Below are positions 53,587 to 63,010 of a stretch of DNA of 64,000 nucleotides, in pieces (the stretch's first letter is position 1; each line of letters opens with the position of its first letter). A program made the position numbers and the translations under genes. The DNA is taken from NCBI GenBank assembly GCA_937908115.1, contig CALEQZ010000061.1, positions 1 to 64,000 on the forward strand, read 5' to 3'. Under the pieces are notes generated by a model. It ran no database searches. It saw nothing but the letters and a program-made list of their open reading frames with translations, and was not told the origin of the DNA. The DNA is from an uncultured Alcaligenaceae bacterium (lineage in GTDB: Bacteria; Pseudomonadota; Gammaproteobacteria; Burkholderiales; Burkholderiaceae_B).

Positions 53587-55449
53587 TTAGCGCTTGAGCT
53601 GCGCCACATCGCGCACCGCGCCGCGGTCGGCGGACGTCGCCAGCGCGGCGTATGCCTGCAGCGCGGTGGACACCACGCGCTGGCGGTTCGCGGGCTTCCA
53701 CGCCTTGTCGCCACGCGCCTGCATCTCGGCGCGGCGCTTGGACAGTTCTTCGTCGGGCACGGCCAAGTGGATGCGGCGGTTGGGGATGTCGATCTCGATC
53801 ACGTCGCCGTCCTCGACCAGGCCGACCGTGCCGCCTTCGGCCGCTTCCGGCGAGGCGTGGCCGATGACCAACCCCGACGACCCGCCGGAGAACCGGCCGT
53901 CGGTAAACAGCGCGCAGACCTTGCCCAGTCCCTTGGACTTCAGGTAGGACGTGGGATAGAGCATTTCCTGCATGCCCGGGCCGCCCTTGGGCCCTTCGTA
54001 GCGCACGACCACCACGTCGCCCGGCATGACCTTGTCGCCCAGGATGCCGTCGACGGCTTCCTCCTGGCTTTCGAACACGCGCGCCCGGCCGGTGAAAACC
54101 CATTGCGACTCGTCCACGCCCGCCGTCTTGACGATGCAACCCTTCTCGGCCAGGTTGCCGTACAGCACGGCCAGGCCGCCGTCCTGCGAATAGGCGTTTT
54201 CCTTGCTGCGGATGCAGCCGCCCTTGCGGTCGAGGTCCAGCGCTTCGTAGGTCGATTCCTGGCTGAATGCCTCGGTCGTAGGGATGCCGCCAGGCGCGGC
54301 ACGGAAGAAGCGGCGCGCCTCGTCGGTGGCGGCAGGACCATTGACGTCCCACTTGCGGATGGCTTGGCCCAGCGTGCCGCTATGCACGTTGCCGCACGAC
54401 GTATCGAGCAACCCGGCACGGTCGAGCTCGCCCATGATGCCTAGGATGCCGCCGGCGCGGTGCACGTCTTCGATGTGGTACTTGTCGGTGGCCGGCGCGG
54501 CCTTGCACAGGCAAGGCACGCGGCGCGAGATGCGGTCGATGTCGGCCATGGTGAAGTCCACGCCCGCTTCTTGCGCGGCGGCCAGCAGGTGCAGCACCGT
54601 GTTGGTCGATCCGCCCATCGCCACGTCCAACGACATGGCATTTTCAAAGGCGGCCTTGGTGGCGATGCTGCGCGGCAGGACCGAGGCGTCGTCCTGCTCG
54701 TAATAGCGCTTGCACAGGTCGACGATGAGCCGGCCCGCCTGCTCGAACAGGCCGCGCCGCCAGGCGTGCGTGGCCACCAGCGTGCCGTTGCCGGGCAGCG
54801 CCAGGCCGATGGCCTCGGTCAGGCAGTTCATGGAATTGGCGGTGAACATCCCCGAGCAGGACCCGCAGGTCGGACAGGCGCTGCGCTCGTACTGTTCGGC
54901 CTCGGCGTCGGTCACGTTGGGATCGGCGGCCTTGATCATCGCGTCGATGAGATCGATCTTGGCCACCACCTTGCCATTGCCCGGCGCCTTGATCTTGCCC
55001 GCTTCCATCGGGCCGCCCGAGACGAACACGGTCGGGATGTTCAGCCGCATGGCGGCCATGAGCATCCCCGGGGTGATCTTGTCGCAATTGGAGATGCACA
55101 CCATGGCGTCGGCGCAGTGCGCGTTGACCATGTATTCCACGGAATCGGCGATTAGCTCGCGCGAGGGCAGCGAATACAGCATGCCGTTGTGGCCCATGGC
55201 AATGCCGTCGTCCACCGCGATGGTGTTGAATTCCTTGGCCACGCCGCCGGCGGCCTCGATCTCCCGCGCCACGAGCGCGCCCAGGTCGCGCAGGTGCACG
55301 TGGCCGGGCACGAATTGCGTGAACGAATTGACCACGGCGATGATGGGCTTGCCGAAGTCGCCGTCCTTCATGCCGGTGGCGCGCCACAGGGCGCGGGCGC
55401 CGGCCATGTTGCGGCCGTGGGTGGAGGTGCGGGAGCGGTATTGCGGCAT
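53587..55449 (-). CDS. ilvD: Dihydroxy-acid dehydratase
   Basis: A 620-residue IlvD that dehydrates 2,3-dihydroxyisovalerate and 2,3-dihydroxy-3-methylvalerate in branched-chain amino-acid synthesis. Iron-sulfur cysteines are visible in [12 protein letters not shown] and [19 protein letters not shown]. The C-terminal [20 protein letters not shown] is a family signature. Length matches the E. coli type. ATG 55449 ([20 protein letters not shown]) is the family start; the in-frame ATG at 55470 would add seven residues. The gene ends in a strong terminator and is a housekeeping unit. Confidence 0.97.
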   Translation of the reverse strand: MPQYRSRTSTHGRNMAGARALWRATGMKDGDFGKPIIAVVNSFTQFVPGHVHLRDLGALVAREIEAAGGVAKEFNTIAVDDGIAMGHNGMLYSLPSRELIADSVEYMVNAHCADAMVCISNCDKITPGMLMAAMRLNIPTVFVSGGPMEAGKIKAPGNGKVVAKIDLIDAMIKAADPNVTDAEAEQYERSACPTCGSCSGMFTANSMNCLTEAIGLALPGNGTLVATHAWRRGLFEQAGRLIVDLCKRYYEQDDASVLPRSIATKAAFENAMSLDVAMGGSTNTVLHLLAAAQEAGVDFTMADIDRISRRVPCLCKAAPATDKYHIEDVHRAGGILGIMGELDRAGLLDTSCGNVHSGTLGQAIRKWDVNGPAATDEARRFFRAAPGGIPTTEAFSQESTYEALDLDRKGGCIRSKENAYSQDGGLAVLYGNLAEKGCIVKTAGVDESQWVFTGRARVFESQEEAVDGILGDKVMPGDVVVVRYEGPKGGPGMQEMLYPTSYLKSKGLGKVCALFTDGRFSGGSSGLVIGHASPEAAEGGTVGLVEDGDVIEIDIPNRRIHLAVPDEELSKRRAEMQARGDKAWKPANRQRVVSTALQAYAALATSADRGAVRDVAQLKR

Positions 55450-55520
55450 GGCTATCTGGGTGTCGTCCAAAAGTTGTGGTCGGCCGGCGGCCCCAAGGCG
55501 CCTGGCGGAAAAGCGTCAAA

Positions 55521-56480
55521 TCATACGCCCGATCGCCGCCGGGCGGACTTGGCAGCGCCCGGCGCGGCCTTACCGCCGGCCGCGCCGGGCAGGTCGCCGG
55601 CAAGCGCCAGCAGCATGTCCAGCACCTGGCGCAGCCCGCGGCCCACAGGCTTGTCGCGCCGGGTCACCACCGCCAGCTGGCGCGCCAAGCGTGGTTGCAA
55701 TGCCCGCACGGCCAGGCCGTCGCGTGCGCCCGAACCGCTGACCGCCATGCGAGGCAGCACCGCGCAGCCCAGGCCGGCGGCGACGATTTCCTTCATCGCC
55801 TCGGTGCTGCCCAGCTCCATGACGGGTCGCGCCCGCATGCCGGCCAGCTCGAACCATTCGTCGACCAGGCCGCGCGTGCGCGCCCCCGGCTCGAAAAGCA
55901 CCAGCGGACGGCAGGCCAGCTCGGCCGGGGTCGCCCGCACCGGGATGCCGGAGCCGGAAGCGGGAAAGATCGCGACGAATTCGTCTTCCAGTACCGGCGT
56001 GACGTGCAGCGCGCGCCCGGGCGCGGGCATCGTCACCAGCCCGACGTCCAGCGCATTGGATTCGATCGCGCGCAGCACGTCAGCCGTGTTGCCGGTGCTG
56101 ACCACCACGTCCAGCCGCGGAAACCGCCGCCGCAGGTTGGCAAGCAGCGGCGGCAGCAGATAAGTGCAGGCGGTGCCGCCGGTGCCCAGCCGAACGCGGC
56201 CGCCCACCGTCGCGGAATGCGACTGCATGGCCAGCTCCGCCTCGGCCATGGCGTCATGGATGCGGCACGCATGCGCCAGCAGCTCGTCACCCGCGGCAGT
56301 GGGCACGACGCGCCGGCCGACCCGTTCCAGCAGGCGCAACCCAAAGCGCCGCTCGAGCCGGCGTACCTGCTGGCTGACCGCTGGCTGGCTCAATCCGTTG
56401 CGCTCGGCGGCAGCCGAAAAGCTGCCCAGCGCGGCCACGTCCATGAAGGTGCGCAAGTGATCGAGGTTCAGTCCGCGCAT
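55521..56480 (-). CDS. LysR-family transcriptional regulator
   Basis: A 319-residue LysR protein with an N-terminal helix-turn-helix (GSFSAAAERNGLSQPAVSQQ) and an Ala/Gly/Lys-rich C-terminal tail (AAGGKAAPGAAKSARRRSG). It is divergent from the GNAT-MFS pair at 56593 across 112 bases that include a TTAT-N5-ATAA repeat, so it may control that pair. The effector is unknown. Confidence 0.93.
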   Translation of the reverse strand: MRGLNLDHLRTFMDVAALGSFSAAAERNGLSQPAVSQQVRRLERRFGLRLLERVGRRVVPTAAGDELLAHACRIHDAMAEAELAMQSHSATVGGRVRLGTGGTACTYLLPPLLANLRRRFPRLDVVVSTGNTADVLRAIESNALDVGLVTMPAPGRALHVTPVLEDEFVAIFPASGSGIPVRATPAELACRPLVLFEPGARTRGLVDEWFELAGMRARPVMELGSTEAMKEIVAAGLGCAVLPRMAVSGSGARDGLAVRALQPRLARQLAVVTRRDKPVGRGLRQVLDMLLALAGDLPGAAGGKAAPGAAKSARRRSGV

Positions 56481-56515
56481 GGGTTCCCCGGCAGCCCGTC
56501 AAATCAAACTTTTGC

Positions 56516-56528
56516 TTATGACAAATAA
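56516..56528. promoter_or_regulatory. Candidate LysR operator TTAT-N5-ATAA
   Basis: A perfect 4-bp inverted repeat with T-N11-A spacing in an AT-rich island between the divergent LysR (56480) and GNAT (56593) genes. Confidence 0.4.
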
Positions 56529-56592
56529 AAACAAAGCAAGCTTCCCTTATTTTTGCGCTTGCCGCAAACTCTTGCCGTTGCAAGGACCCGCC

Positions 56593-57138
56593 ATGGACAC
56601 CGCCACCAAACCTTCTGTCCTCGTGCGCGACGCCGCTGAGGCCGACGTCGCCCGCATCCAGCAGATCTACGCCTATCACGTACTGCACGGTACCGCCTCT
56701 TTCGAACTGGAGCCGCCCACGCTCGAGCAGATGCGCGAACGCTACGCCGCGGTTCGCGCCAACGGCATGCCCTACCTGGTGGCCGAAGTCGACGGCGCCG
56801 TGCGCGGCTACGCCTATGTCACCCCTTACCGCCCGCGGCCGGCGTACCGCAATACGGTCGAGGATTCGGTCTATGTCGAGCACGGCTGGCACGGCCTGGG
56901 CATCGGCAACCGGCTGCTGGCCGAGCTGGTCGCGCGCTGCCGCGACGGTGGCTGGCGGCAGATGATTGCCGTCGTTGGCGACAGCCGCAACGCCGCCTCG
57001 ATCGCGCTGCACGCGCGCCAAGGGTTTCATCCGGCCGGCACGCTGCGCTCGGTCGGCTACAAGTTCGGCCAGTGGCGCGACACCGTGCTGATGCAGCGCG
57101 AACTGGGCGACGGCGACCGCACGCCGCCGTCATCGTGA
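56593..57138 (+). CDS. GNAT-family N-acetyltransferase (phosphinothricin acetyltransferase-like)
   Basis: A 181-residue acetyltransferase with acetyl-CoA-binding V-x-x-x-x-GxGxG/A region (VYVEHGWHGLGIGNRLLAEL) and the downstream NAASIALHARQGFHPAGTLR typical of the Pat/YncA group. That group acetylates phosphinothricin, methionine sulfoximine or related amino acids. The ATG at 56593 is used because alignment begins just after it. It overlaps the MFS gene by four bases (GTGA), suggesting a detoxification and export pair. Confidence 0.92.
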   Translation: MDTATKPSVLVRDAAEADVARIQQIYAYHVLHGTASFELEPPTLEQMRERYAAVRANGMPYLVAEVDGAVRGYAYVTPYRPRPAYRNTVEDSVYVEHGWHGLGIGNRLLAELVARCRDGGWRQMIAVVGDSRNAASIALHARQGFHPAGTLRSVGYKFGQWRDTVLMQRELGDGDRTPPSS

Positions 57139-58367
57139 ACGCGCAGCCAGCCGCGCCTGCTTCGCCCGGCGCGCGCGTCATCGTCGCGCTGGGCCTGTCC
57201 CAGCTCATTACCTGGGGGATTTCGTTCTATCTGGCCGGCGCCTTCGGCCCAGCGATCGCCGCCGACCTGGGCTGGAGCCAGGCGCGCGTCTACGGGGGGT
57301 TTTCGCTGGCCATCGTGACCATGGGCCTGGCCTCGCCGCTTGCGGGCCGGGCCATCGACCGCCGCGGCGGCCGCAGCGTCATGTCGGCTGGATGCGTGCT
57401 GATCGCCATCGGCTGCCTGCTGCTTGCGTGGGCGCACGAACCGGTCGGCTTCTACGCGGCCTGGACGGTGCTGGGCCTGGGCATGCGGCTGTCGCTTTAC
57501 GATGCCGCCTTCGCCACCCTGGCGCGCATCGGCGGGCCCGCGTCAGGACGGGCGATGGCGCAGATCACGCTGTTCGGCGGGTTGGCCTCGACCGTGTTCT
57601 GGCCGGTGGGCAGCGCGCTGCAAGCCTGGCTGGGATGGCGCGGCGCCGTATGCTGCTATGCCGGCTTCGCGCTGCTGGTGCTGCCCCTGCACGCCGCGCT
57701 GCCGGCCAGCCGCTACACCTTTCAATCCGCAGGCGCACCTGGCGCCGACGATGGACGGGGCCTGGCGCGCACCGACGCCGACCGGCGCAGGGCTGGCCTG
57801 CTTTTCGCGATCCTGGCGATGCTCACCAACTTTCTGGCTGCGGGCAATGCCGCCCATTTGATCGCCGTACTCGGCGGCCTGGGCCTGGATGCGAAGGCGG
57901 CGGTGGCCACCGCCGCGCTATGGGGCATCGGCCAGGTCGCGGCACGGCTCGCCGAAGTGTTGTTCGGACGCCGCCTGCATCCCCTGACGCTGGCGGTCGT
58001 CGCGTGCGCCGTCTTGCCCTGTGCCTTCCTGGCCGGGCTGGCCGCGGGCGTCGTGCCGGGCGCGGCGGTGGCCTTTGCGCTGTGCTTTGGCGCCTGCAAC
58101 GGCTTGCTGACGATCACACGCGGCACGCTGCCCCTGGCATTGTTCGATGCACGCACCTACGGCGCGTTCACCGGCCGCCTACTCGTGCCCAGCTTTTTGC
58201 TGATGGCGGCCGCGCCGCCGTTTTTCGCGCTGATCCTGCAGGAGGCCGGCGCGCTCGCGATGTTGGCGGTGTCGCTGGCACTGGCCATGACCATGCTTGC
58301 CGCTGCGGTCGCGCTGCGCCGCCGGTTCCTGCCCGCCCAGGCGACGCGCCCGGCGCAACGCGGCTAG
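57135..58367 (+). CDS. MFS transporter
   Basis: A 410-residue permease with about 12 hydrophobic spans, GLSQLITWGISFYLAGAFGP at the N terminus and the loop motif GRAIDRRGGRSVM. A GTG start at 57135 overlaps the GNAT stop (GTGA) and gives translational coupling; an in-frame ATG at 57072 lies inside the GNAT gene. It may export an acetylated product or an unrelated solute. Confidence 0.9.
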   Translation: MNAQPAAPASPGARVIVALGLSQLITWGISFYLAGAFGPAIAADLGWSQARVYGGFSLAIVTMGLASPLAGRAIDRRGGRSVMSAGCVLIAIGCLLLAWAHEPVGFYAAWTVLGLGMRLSLYDAAFATLARIGGPASGRAMAQITLFGGLASTVFWPVGSALQAWLGWRGAVCCYAGFALLVLPLHAALPASRYTFQSAGAPGADDGRGLARTDADRRRAGLLFAILAMLTNFLAAGNAAHLIAVLGGLGLDAKAAVATAALWGIGQVAARLAEVLFGRRLHPLTLAVVACAVLPCAFLAGLAAGVVPGAAVAFALCFGACNGLLTITRGTLPLALFDARTYGAFTGRLLVPSFLLMAAAPPFFALILQEAGALAMLAVSLALAMTMLAAAVALRRRFLPAQATRPAQRG

Positions 58368-58380
58368 CCCCTTCGTCCCG

Positions 58381-59421
58381 TCACGGCAGGTTCTCGCGTA
58401 GCACGATGCTAATAGGCATGGGGTCGACCCCCGCCATGGGGCTGCGGCCGTCACGCAGGTTGGCGAATATGCGCACGCAATTGAGCACCGTCGCCTGCGG
58501 GTTCTGCGTGATGACCGCATCCATGGTGCCATCGACCAGCAGCGCCCGCGTATCGGGCGTCAGTCCATGGCCGATGAAAACCACGCCCTGGTCGCGCCCT
58601 GCTTCCTTCAAGGCGCGTGCCACGCCGTCGGAAGCGCCGCCGATGTTGTAGATGCCAACCAGGTCCGGATACTGGTCCAGCAAACTGCGCGCCGCCTGGT
58701 AGTTCAGCTCGGCATCGTCGTGCCCTTCGCGCAGGCCGACCACCTGCAGCGTAGGAAACATCTCCTCCAGGATGTGTAGGAAGCCCATTTCCCGCTCTTC
58801 GTGGGCGCGATAGCTGAGGCTGCCGGCGATCATCGCCACCTTGCCCGTGCGCGCGCCGGCAAAGCGCCCGAGCAGCAGGCCCGCCGTACGGCCAGCGGCG
58901 CGGTTGTCCAGGCCCAAATAGGCCGCGCGCCGCGAACTGGACAAGTCGGAAATCAAGGTGACGGTGTGCACGCCGCGATCGGCCAGCTGGTTGACTGCCT
59001 CGCGCACCAGGGGATGCTCCAGGGCCATGAACGCCACGCCGTCGGCCCGTGCCCCCTCGCGTAGCAGCGCCGCCGCCAGCGCCTGCGGGTCGAACCCGTC
59101 GATGTAGCGGCAATGCGCGCGGGCGTTGTAGTGCGCGAACTGCTCCCGCGAAATACCCACGATGTCGCCCAGCATGCGCAGGAAAGGATTGGTGCCGGCC
59201 GGCAGCAGGAAGGCCACGCGCAGCGGCGTGGCCAGCAGCGCCTGCGCGGCGGCGTCGCCCAGGTAATCCAGCTCGGCGGCCGCGCGCAGCACTTTGCGCG
59301 CGGTGGCTGTCCGCACGCCCGGGCGGCCGTGCAGCACCCGGTCGGCCGTGGCGGTCGATACGCCTGCGGCGCGTGCAACGTCGGCCAGCCGCGCACGGCG
59401 ACGGATCGGTTCATCAGTCAT
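58381..59421 (-). CDS. LacI-family transcriptional regulator
   Basis: A 346-residue regulator. The LacI helix-turn-helix (LADVARAAGVSTATADRVLHG, the last residue excluded from the core) is followed by a periplasmic-binding-protein-like sugar domain (RVAFLLPAGTNPFLRMLGDI, GKVAMIAGSLSYRAHEER, IYNIGGASDGVARALKEAGR). ATG 59421 (MTDEPIRRR) gives the normal N terminus. It is divergent from the TRAP-RuBisCO-like operon, with palindromic sites in the gap. LacI proteins with this architecture usually sense sugars or sugar acids. Confidence 0.92.
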   Translation of the reverse strand: MTDEPIRRRARLADVARAAGVSTATADRVLHGRPGVRTATARKVLRAAAELDYLGDAAAQALLATPLRVAFLLPAGTNPFLRMLGDIVGISREQFAHYNARAHCRYIDGFDPQALAAALLREGARADGVAFMALEHPLVREAVNQLADRGVHTVTLISDLSSSRRAAYLGLDNRAAGRTAGLLLGRFAGARTGKVAMIAGSLSYRAHEEREMGFLHILEEMFPTLQVVGLREGHDDAELNYQAARSLLDQYPDLVGIYNIGGASDGVARALKEAGRDQGVVFIGHGLTPDTRALLVDGTMDAVITQNPQATVLNCVRIFANLRDGRSPMAGVDPMPISIVLRENLP

Positions 59422-59450
59422 GCGATCAACCCAATAAACATCAAAATACA

Positions 59451-59534
59451 TCAATCACTTTGATTGACCTCCTTCCTATGCTAACGGAGAATCCTTCTAA
59501 ATAACCGACTTTTCCGGCGCAAGCTGTCAATCAA
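59451..59534. promoter_or_regulatory. Candidate LacI operators
   Basis: TCAATCA-CTT-TGATTGA (59451-59467) is a palindrome 30 bases before the LacI start. A further half-site GTCAATCAA (59526-59534) lies 19 bases before the TRAP receptor start, about 75 bases away. Two sites flanking the promoter fit repression by looping or double occupancy. Confidence 0.55.
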
Positions 59535-59552
59535 ACAAACTCAGGAGACACC

Positions 59553-60569
59553 ATGGACGGCCATTTCCTCCCTTCGCGCCGCCGGCTGCTGCAGGCCGGA
59601 TCGGCCCTGGCGCTGGGCGCTGCGGTTCCCGGCGCGCTGGCCCAGAAGACCCGCGAGTTGCGCTACGGCCACATGAACCCGCCCAATAGCGCCGCGGGAA
59701 TGCAAGCGCAGTGGCTGGCCGATCTGGTCGAAAAAAACACCGGCGGCCAGATCCGCATCCGCGTCTATCCCTCGTCGCAGCTGGGCAAGATGCAGGAAAT
59801 GGCCGAAGCGACTTCCATGGGCACGATCGCCCTGTCGCACAACACCGCCGGCGGCACAGGTTCACTCTATGAACCCTTCGCGGCGCTGGACACCCCCTAC
59901 CTGTACCGCGACGTCGAGCACCTGCTCAAGGTGACCGACGTGGACTCGCCGGTGATGCAAACGCTGAACAAGGGCCTGGTCGACGCAGCCGGCGTGCGCG
60001 TGCTCTACACGTATTACTTCGGCACCCGCCACCTGACGGCCAACAAGCCGGTGCGCACACCGGCGGACCTCGCCGGCGTCAAGATCCGGGCGCTGCCGTT
60101 TCCGATTTCCATGACCGCGGTCGAAGGCCTGGGCGCGGTGCCCGTGCCGGTGGACTGGTCGGAAGTCCCCACGGCGCTGGCCACCGGCCAGGTCGCCGGC
60201 CAGGAAAACCCCGTCAACACGGTCCTGTCGAGCAAGCTGTATGAATCCCAGTCGCACCTGATGCTGACGGGCCACATCATGAACCCGCACGTCATCATCA
60301 TCAACGAAGACCTCTGGCAAGACTTTACGCCCGAGCAGCGCGATGCGATCTCGCGCGCCGCGCTGGAGGTGCGCAAGCGCGCCAGCGCCATGGTCCTGCA
60401 GCAGGAAGCCGACGAGCTCGAACAGCTGCGCAAGCTGAAGATGACGGTCATCGGCCCAGACGACGGCCTGCAGCTCGACGCGTTCAAGGCCTCGGTCAAG
60501 AAGCTGGTCGACGAACGCTTCACCGACAAGTTCGGCAACCTTTATCGGCAGATCGCCGCCATCCAGTAA
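59553..60569 (+). CDS. TRAP transporter substrate-binding protein (DctP-like)
   Basis: A 338-residue periplasmic receptor with a twin-arginine-like signal (PSRRRLLQAGSALALGAAVP, cleavage near ALA-QKTRE). The fold is of the DctP family (LRYGHMNPPNS, VYPSSQLGKMQEMAEATSMG, then TPADLAGVKIRALPFPIS). Binding proteins of this family collect dicarboxylates, sugar acids and other organic acids. The partner membrane genes dctQ- and dctM-like follow. ATG 59553 has an AGGAGACACC site. Confidence 0.92.
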   Translation: MDGHFLPSRRRLLQAGSALALGAAVPGALAQKTRELRYGHMNPPNSAAGMQAQWLADLVEKNTGGQIRIRVYPSSQLGKMQEMAEATSMGTIALSHNTAGGTGSLYEPFAALDTPYLYRDVEHLLKVTDVDSPVMQTLNKGLVDAAGVRVLYTYYFGTRHLTANKPVRTPADLAGVKIRALPFPISMTAVEGLGAVPVPVDWSEVPTALATGQVAGQENPVNTVLSSKLYESQSHLMLTGHIMNPHVIIINEDLWQDFTPEQRDAISRAALEVRKRASAMVLQQEADELEQLRKLKMTVIGPDDGLQLDAFKASVKKLVDERFTDKFGNLYRQIAAIQ

Positions 60570-60626
60570 GCTGCGCCGCACGCTGATGCGTCGCCCGCGG
60601 CCTGCGGGCGGCGCGTGGGACCTGCC

Positions 60627-61148
60627 ATGACATCCTCGAACGCTTCCGGGCAGCCGCTGCCCTTGCGCCTATTGGGGCGGCTGTGCCGCCTGGCCGAATG
60701 GCTCGCCATCGTCATGCTGCTTGTGACGGCCGCCCTGGTGCTGGCCCAGGTCATCGGCCGCAACCTGTTCCACACCGGCCTGCCCGTTGCCGACGAGCTG
60801 GCGCGCTACGGCGGGTTGGGCATGATCTACCTGACCGTGCCCTTGCTGTTGCTGCAGAACAAGCACGTCACCGTGGACATCTTCATCGCCAAGCTCGGTC
60901 CGCGTGCGCGTCGCGTCATGGACATCATCAACGAAGCGCTCGTGCTGCTGTTCTGCGTGCTGTTCCTGTGGGGCGGCTGGCTGTTCCTCAAGCGTGCCGG
61001 GCGCTTTGCCACACCCGCGCTCGGCATGCCCAACACTTGGTTCTACCTGCCTGCGCTGACCGGCCTGGCCTTGCTGACGCTGGTCGCCCTGTACCGCGCC
61101 GTGGCGCTGTTGACCGGACAGCGGCCTGAAGGAGACGCCGCGCCATGA
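60627..61148 (+). CDS. TRAP transporter small permease (DctQ-like)
   Basis: A 173-residue, four-helix membrane protein (WLAIVMLLVTAALVLAQVIG, then VTVDIFIAKLGPRARRVMDI, and two further spans). The V-x-R-N and HVTVDIF segments are DctQ hallmarks. It lies between the receptor and the large permease, overlapping the latter by four bases. ATG 60627 is preferred over the upstream ATG at 60615 because of GGGACC. Confidence 0.9.
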   Translation: MTSSNASGQPLPLRLLGRLCRLAEWLAIVMLLVTAALVLAQVIGRNLFHTGLPVADELARYGGLGMIYLTVPLLLLQNKHVTVDIFIAKLGPRARRVMDIINEALVLLFCVLFLWGGWLFLKRAGRFATPALGMPNTWFYLPALTGLALLTLVALYRAVALLTGQRPEGDAAP

Positions 61149-62425
61149 TGAGCCTGACCGTACTGCTGCTGTTCTTGGCGACCATGCTCATGGGCCTGCC
61201 GATCGCCGTGGCCATGGGGTTGTCGGCCGGCGTGGTCGTGTGGTGGAACGACCTGCCGCTGGCGGTGATCGCGCAACGCACGGTCAACGCGCTGGACTCC
61301 ACGCCCCTGCTGGCCGTGCCGCTGTTCATCTTCGCGGCGGCGCTGTTCAACGCCGGAGGCGTCACTACCCACCTATTCGACCTGGTGCGCCTGATCGTCG
61401 GCCGCATCCGCGGCGGCCTGGGCCACGTGTCGGTGCTGACCAGCCTGATTTTCTCCGGCATGTCCGGCGCGGCGCTAGCCGACATCGGCGCGCTGGGCGG
61501 CACGCAGATCCGGCTAATGCGCGAGCAGGGCTACCGCGACGAATTCGCCGCCGGCATCACCATGGCCTCGGCGACCATCGGCCCGATCTTCCCGCCCAGC
61601 ATTCCGCTGATTATCTTCGCCAGCGCGGCCGAAGTCTCGGCGGTCAAGCTGCTGCTGGCAGGCGTCATCCCCGGCCTGCTCATCACCGTGCTGCTGATGG
61701 CGCAAATCGCCGTGATGGCGAGGCTGCAGAACCTGCCGCGCGACCCCATAAAGACCAGCCTGGCGCGGGTCGGGCGCAAGGCGCTCGTCGCGCTGCCGGC
61801 GCTGGCCGCGCCCGTGGTGCTCATCCTCGGATTGGTCAGCGGCCTGTTCGGCCCAACCGAGGTGGCTGCGGTCACCGTGCTGTACGCGCTGCTGCTGGGC
61901 ACGGTGGTTTATCGCGAACTGACCTGGGCGAAGTTCGTCGAGGCCGCCCGCGAGACGGTCCGGTCCACGGCCAGCGTCCTGTTCATCGTGGGCTCGGCCG
62001 CGCTGCTGGCCTGGGTGCTGACCGTCGACCAGGTACCGACCATGGCCACCGAGTTCATGCTGTCGTTGTCGACCAACCCCATCGTGCTGCTGATGATCGT
62101 GAATGTGATCCTGCTTTTTGTCGGCATGGTGATGGAATCGATCGCGGCCATCCTCATCCTGGCGCCCATCCTCACCCCCGCGCTGCTGGCCGCGGGCGTA
62201 GATCCGGTCCAGCTCGGCGTGGTGGTCGTGCTCAACCTGATGATCGGGCTGCTGACCCCGCCGGTCGGCATGAGCCTGTACATGGTGAGCATCGTCGCAA
62301 AGATGCCCTTTCATCGCGTGGTCGCCGGCGCGATGCCCTTTCTCATCGCATTGGCCGCCTCGCTGCTGGTGGTGACGCTGGTCCCGGCGGTGTCCACCTG
62401 GCTGCCCAACCTCGTCGTCGACTGA
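61145..62425 (+). CDS. TRAP transporter large permease (DctM-like)
   Basis: A 426-residue, 12-14-span permease of the DctM family. FIFAAALFNAGGVTTHLFDL, MSGAALADIGALGGTQIRLM and IFPPSIPLIIFAS are signature regions, as is MLNLMIGLLTPPVGMSLYM near the C terminus. Its ATG overlaps the DctQ stop (ATGA); a second ATG is immediately adjacent. Together the three genes encode a sodium-coupled uptake system for an organic acid. Confidence 0.93.
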   Translation: MMSLTVLLLFLATMLMGLPIAVAMGLSAGVVVWWNDLPLAVIAQRTVNALDSTPLLAVPLFIFAAALFNAGGVTTHLFDLVRLIVGRIRGGLGHVSVLTSLIFSGMSGAALADIGALGGTQIRLMREQGYRDEFAAGITMASATIGPIFPPSIPLIIFASAAEVSAVKLLLAGVIPGLLITVLLMAQIAVMARLQNLPRDPIKTSLARVGRKALVALPALAAPVVLILGLVSGLFGPTEVAAVTVLYALLLGTVVYRELTWAKFVEAARETVRSTASVLFIVGSAALLAWVLTVDQVPTMATEFMLSLSTNPIVLLMIVNVILLFVGMVMESIAAILILAPILTPALLAAGVDPVQLGVVVVLNLMIGLLTPPVGMSLYMVSIVAKMPFHRVVAGAMPFLIALAASLLVVTLVPAVSTWLPNLVVD

Positions 62426-62455
62426 CGGCATCCACTTTCACCCATAGGACGATCA

Positions 62456-62998
62456 ATGAGCAGGTTTCTTGGAGAGATCCGCCAGGCCGGATACGTGGTG
62501 CACGACATCGAAGCGGCCATGGACTACTGGACGCGCGTGCTGGGCGTCGGCCCCTTCTACTACATGGAGCGCGTGCCGGTGCGCAACTTCCAGTACCGCG
62601 GCCAACCGCAGGACCCGCACGTGTCGGTGGCGCTGGCCAATTCTGGCCCGCTGCAAATCGAGCTGATCCAGCAGCGCAACGATGCACCGACCATGTACCG
62701 CGACTTCCTGCAAGCCGGGCGCACCGGCTTGCAGCACATCGCCTACTGGACCGAAAACTTCGACGCCGACCTCGCCCGCCTGACCGCGCAGGGCTTCAAG
62801 CCGGTGATGAGCGGCGAAGTGGGCGAGCGCGGCCGCTACGTCTACTTCGACACCGAGTTCCACCCTGGCGCGGTCATCGAATTGTCCGAAGTCGCTGGCC
62901 CAAAGGGCACGGTATTTCGCATGATCCGCGAGGCATCCGAAGGTTGGGATGGCAGCGACCCGGTGCGCGCCTTTCCCGACTTGAGCAAGATCAAGTAG
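62456..62998 (+). CDS. VOC-superfamily (glyoxalase-like) protein
   Basis: A 180-residue vicinal-oxygen-chelate protein with the repeated beta-alpha-beta-beta-beta halves: AGYVVHDIEAAMDYWTRVLG near the N terminus and GLQHIAYWTENFDADLARLT centrally. Histidines in VVHDIE and LQHIAYW and a glutamate in AVIELSEV could form a metal site. Relatives include methylmalonyl-CoA epimerase and extradiol-like enzymes. Encoded between a TRAP transporter and a RuBisCO-like protein, it could isomerise or epimerise the pathway intermediate. Confidence 0.88.
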   Translation: MSRFLGEIRQAGYVVHDIEAAMDYWTRVLGVGPFYYMERVPVRNFQYRGQPQDPHVSVALANSGPLQIELIQQRNDAPTMYRDFLQAGRTGLQHIAYWTENFDADLARLTAQGFKPVMSGEVGERGRYVYFDTEFHPGAVIELSEVAGPKGTVFRMIREASEGWDGSDPVRAFPDLSKIK

Positions 62999-63010
62999 CG
63001 CCAAGCCGCC

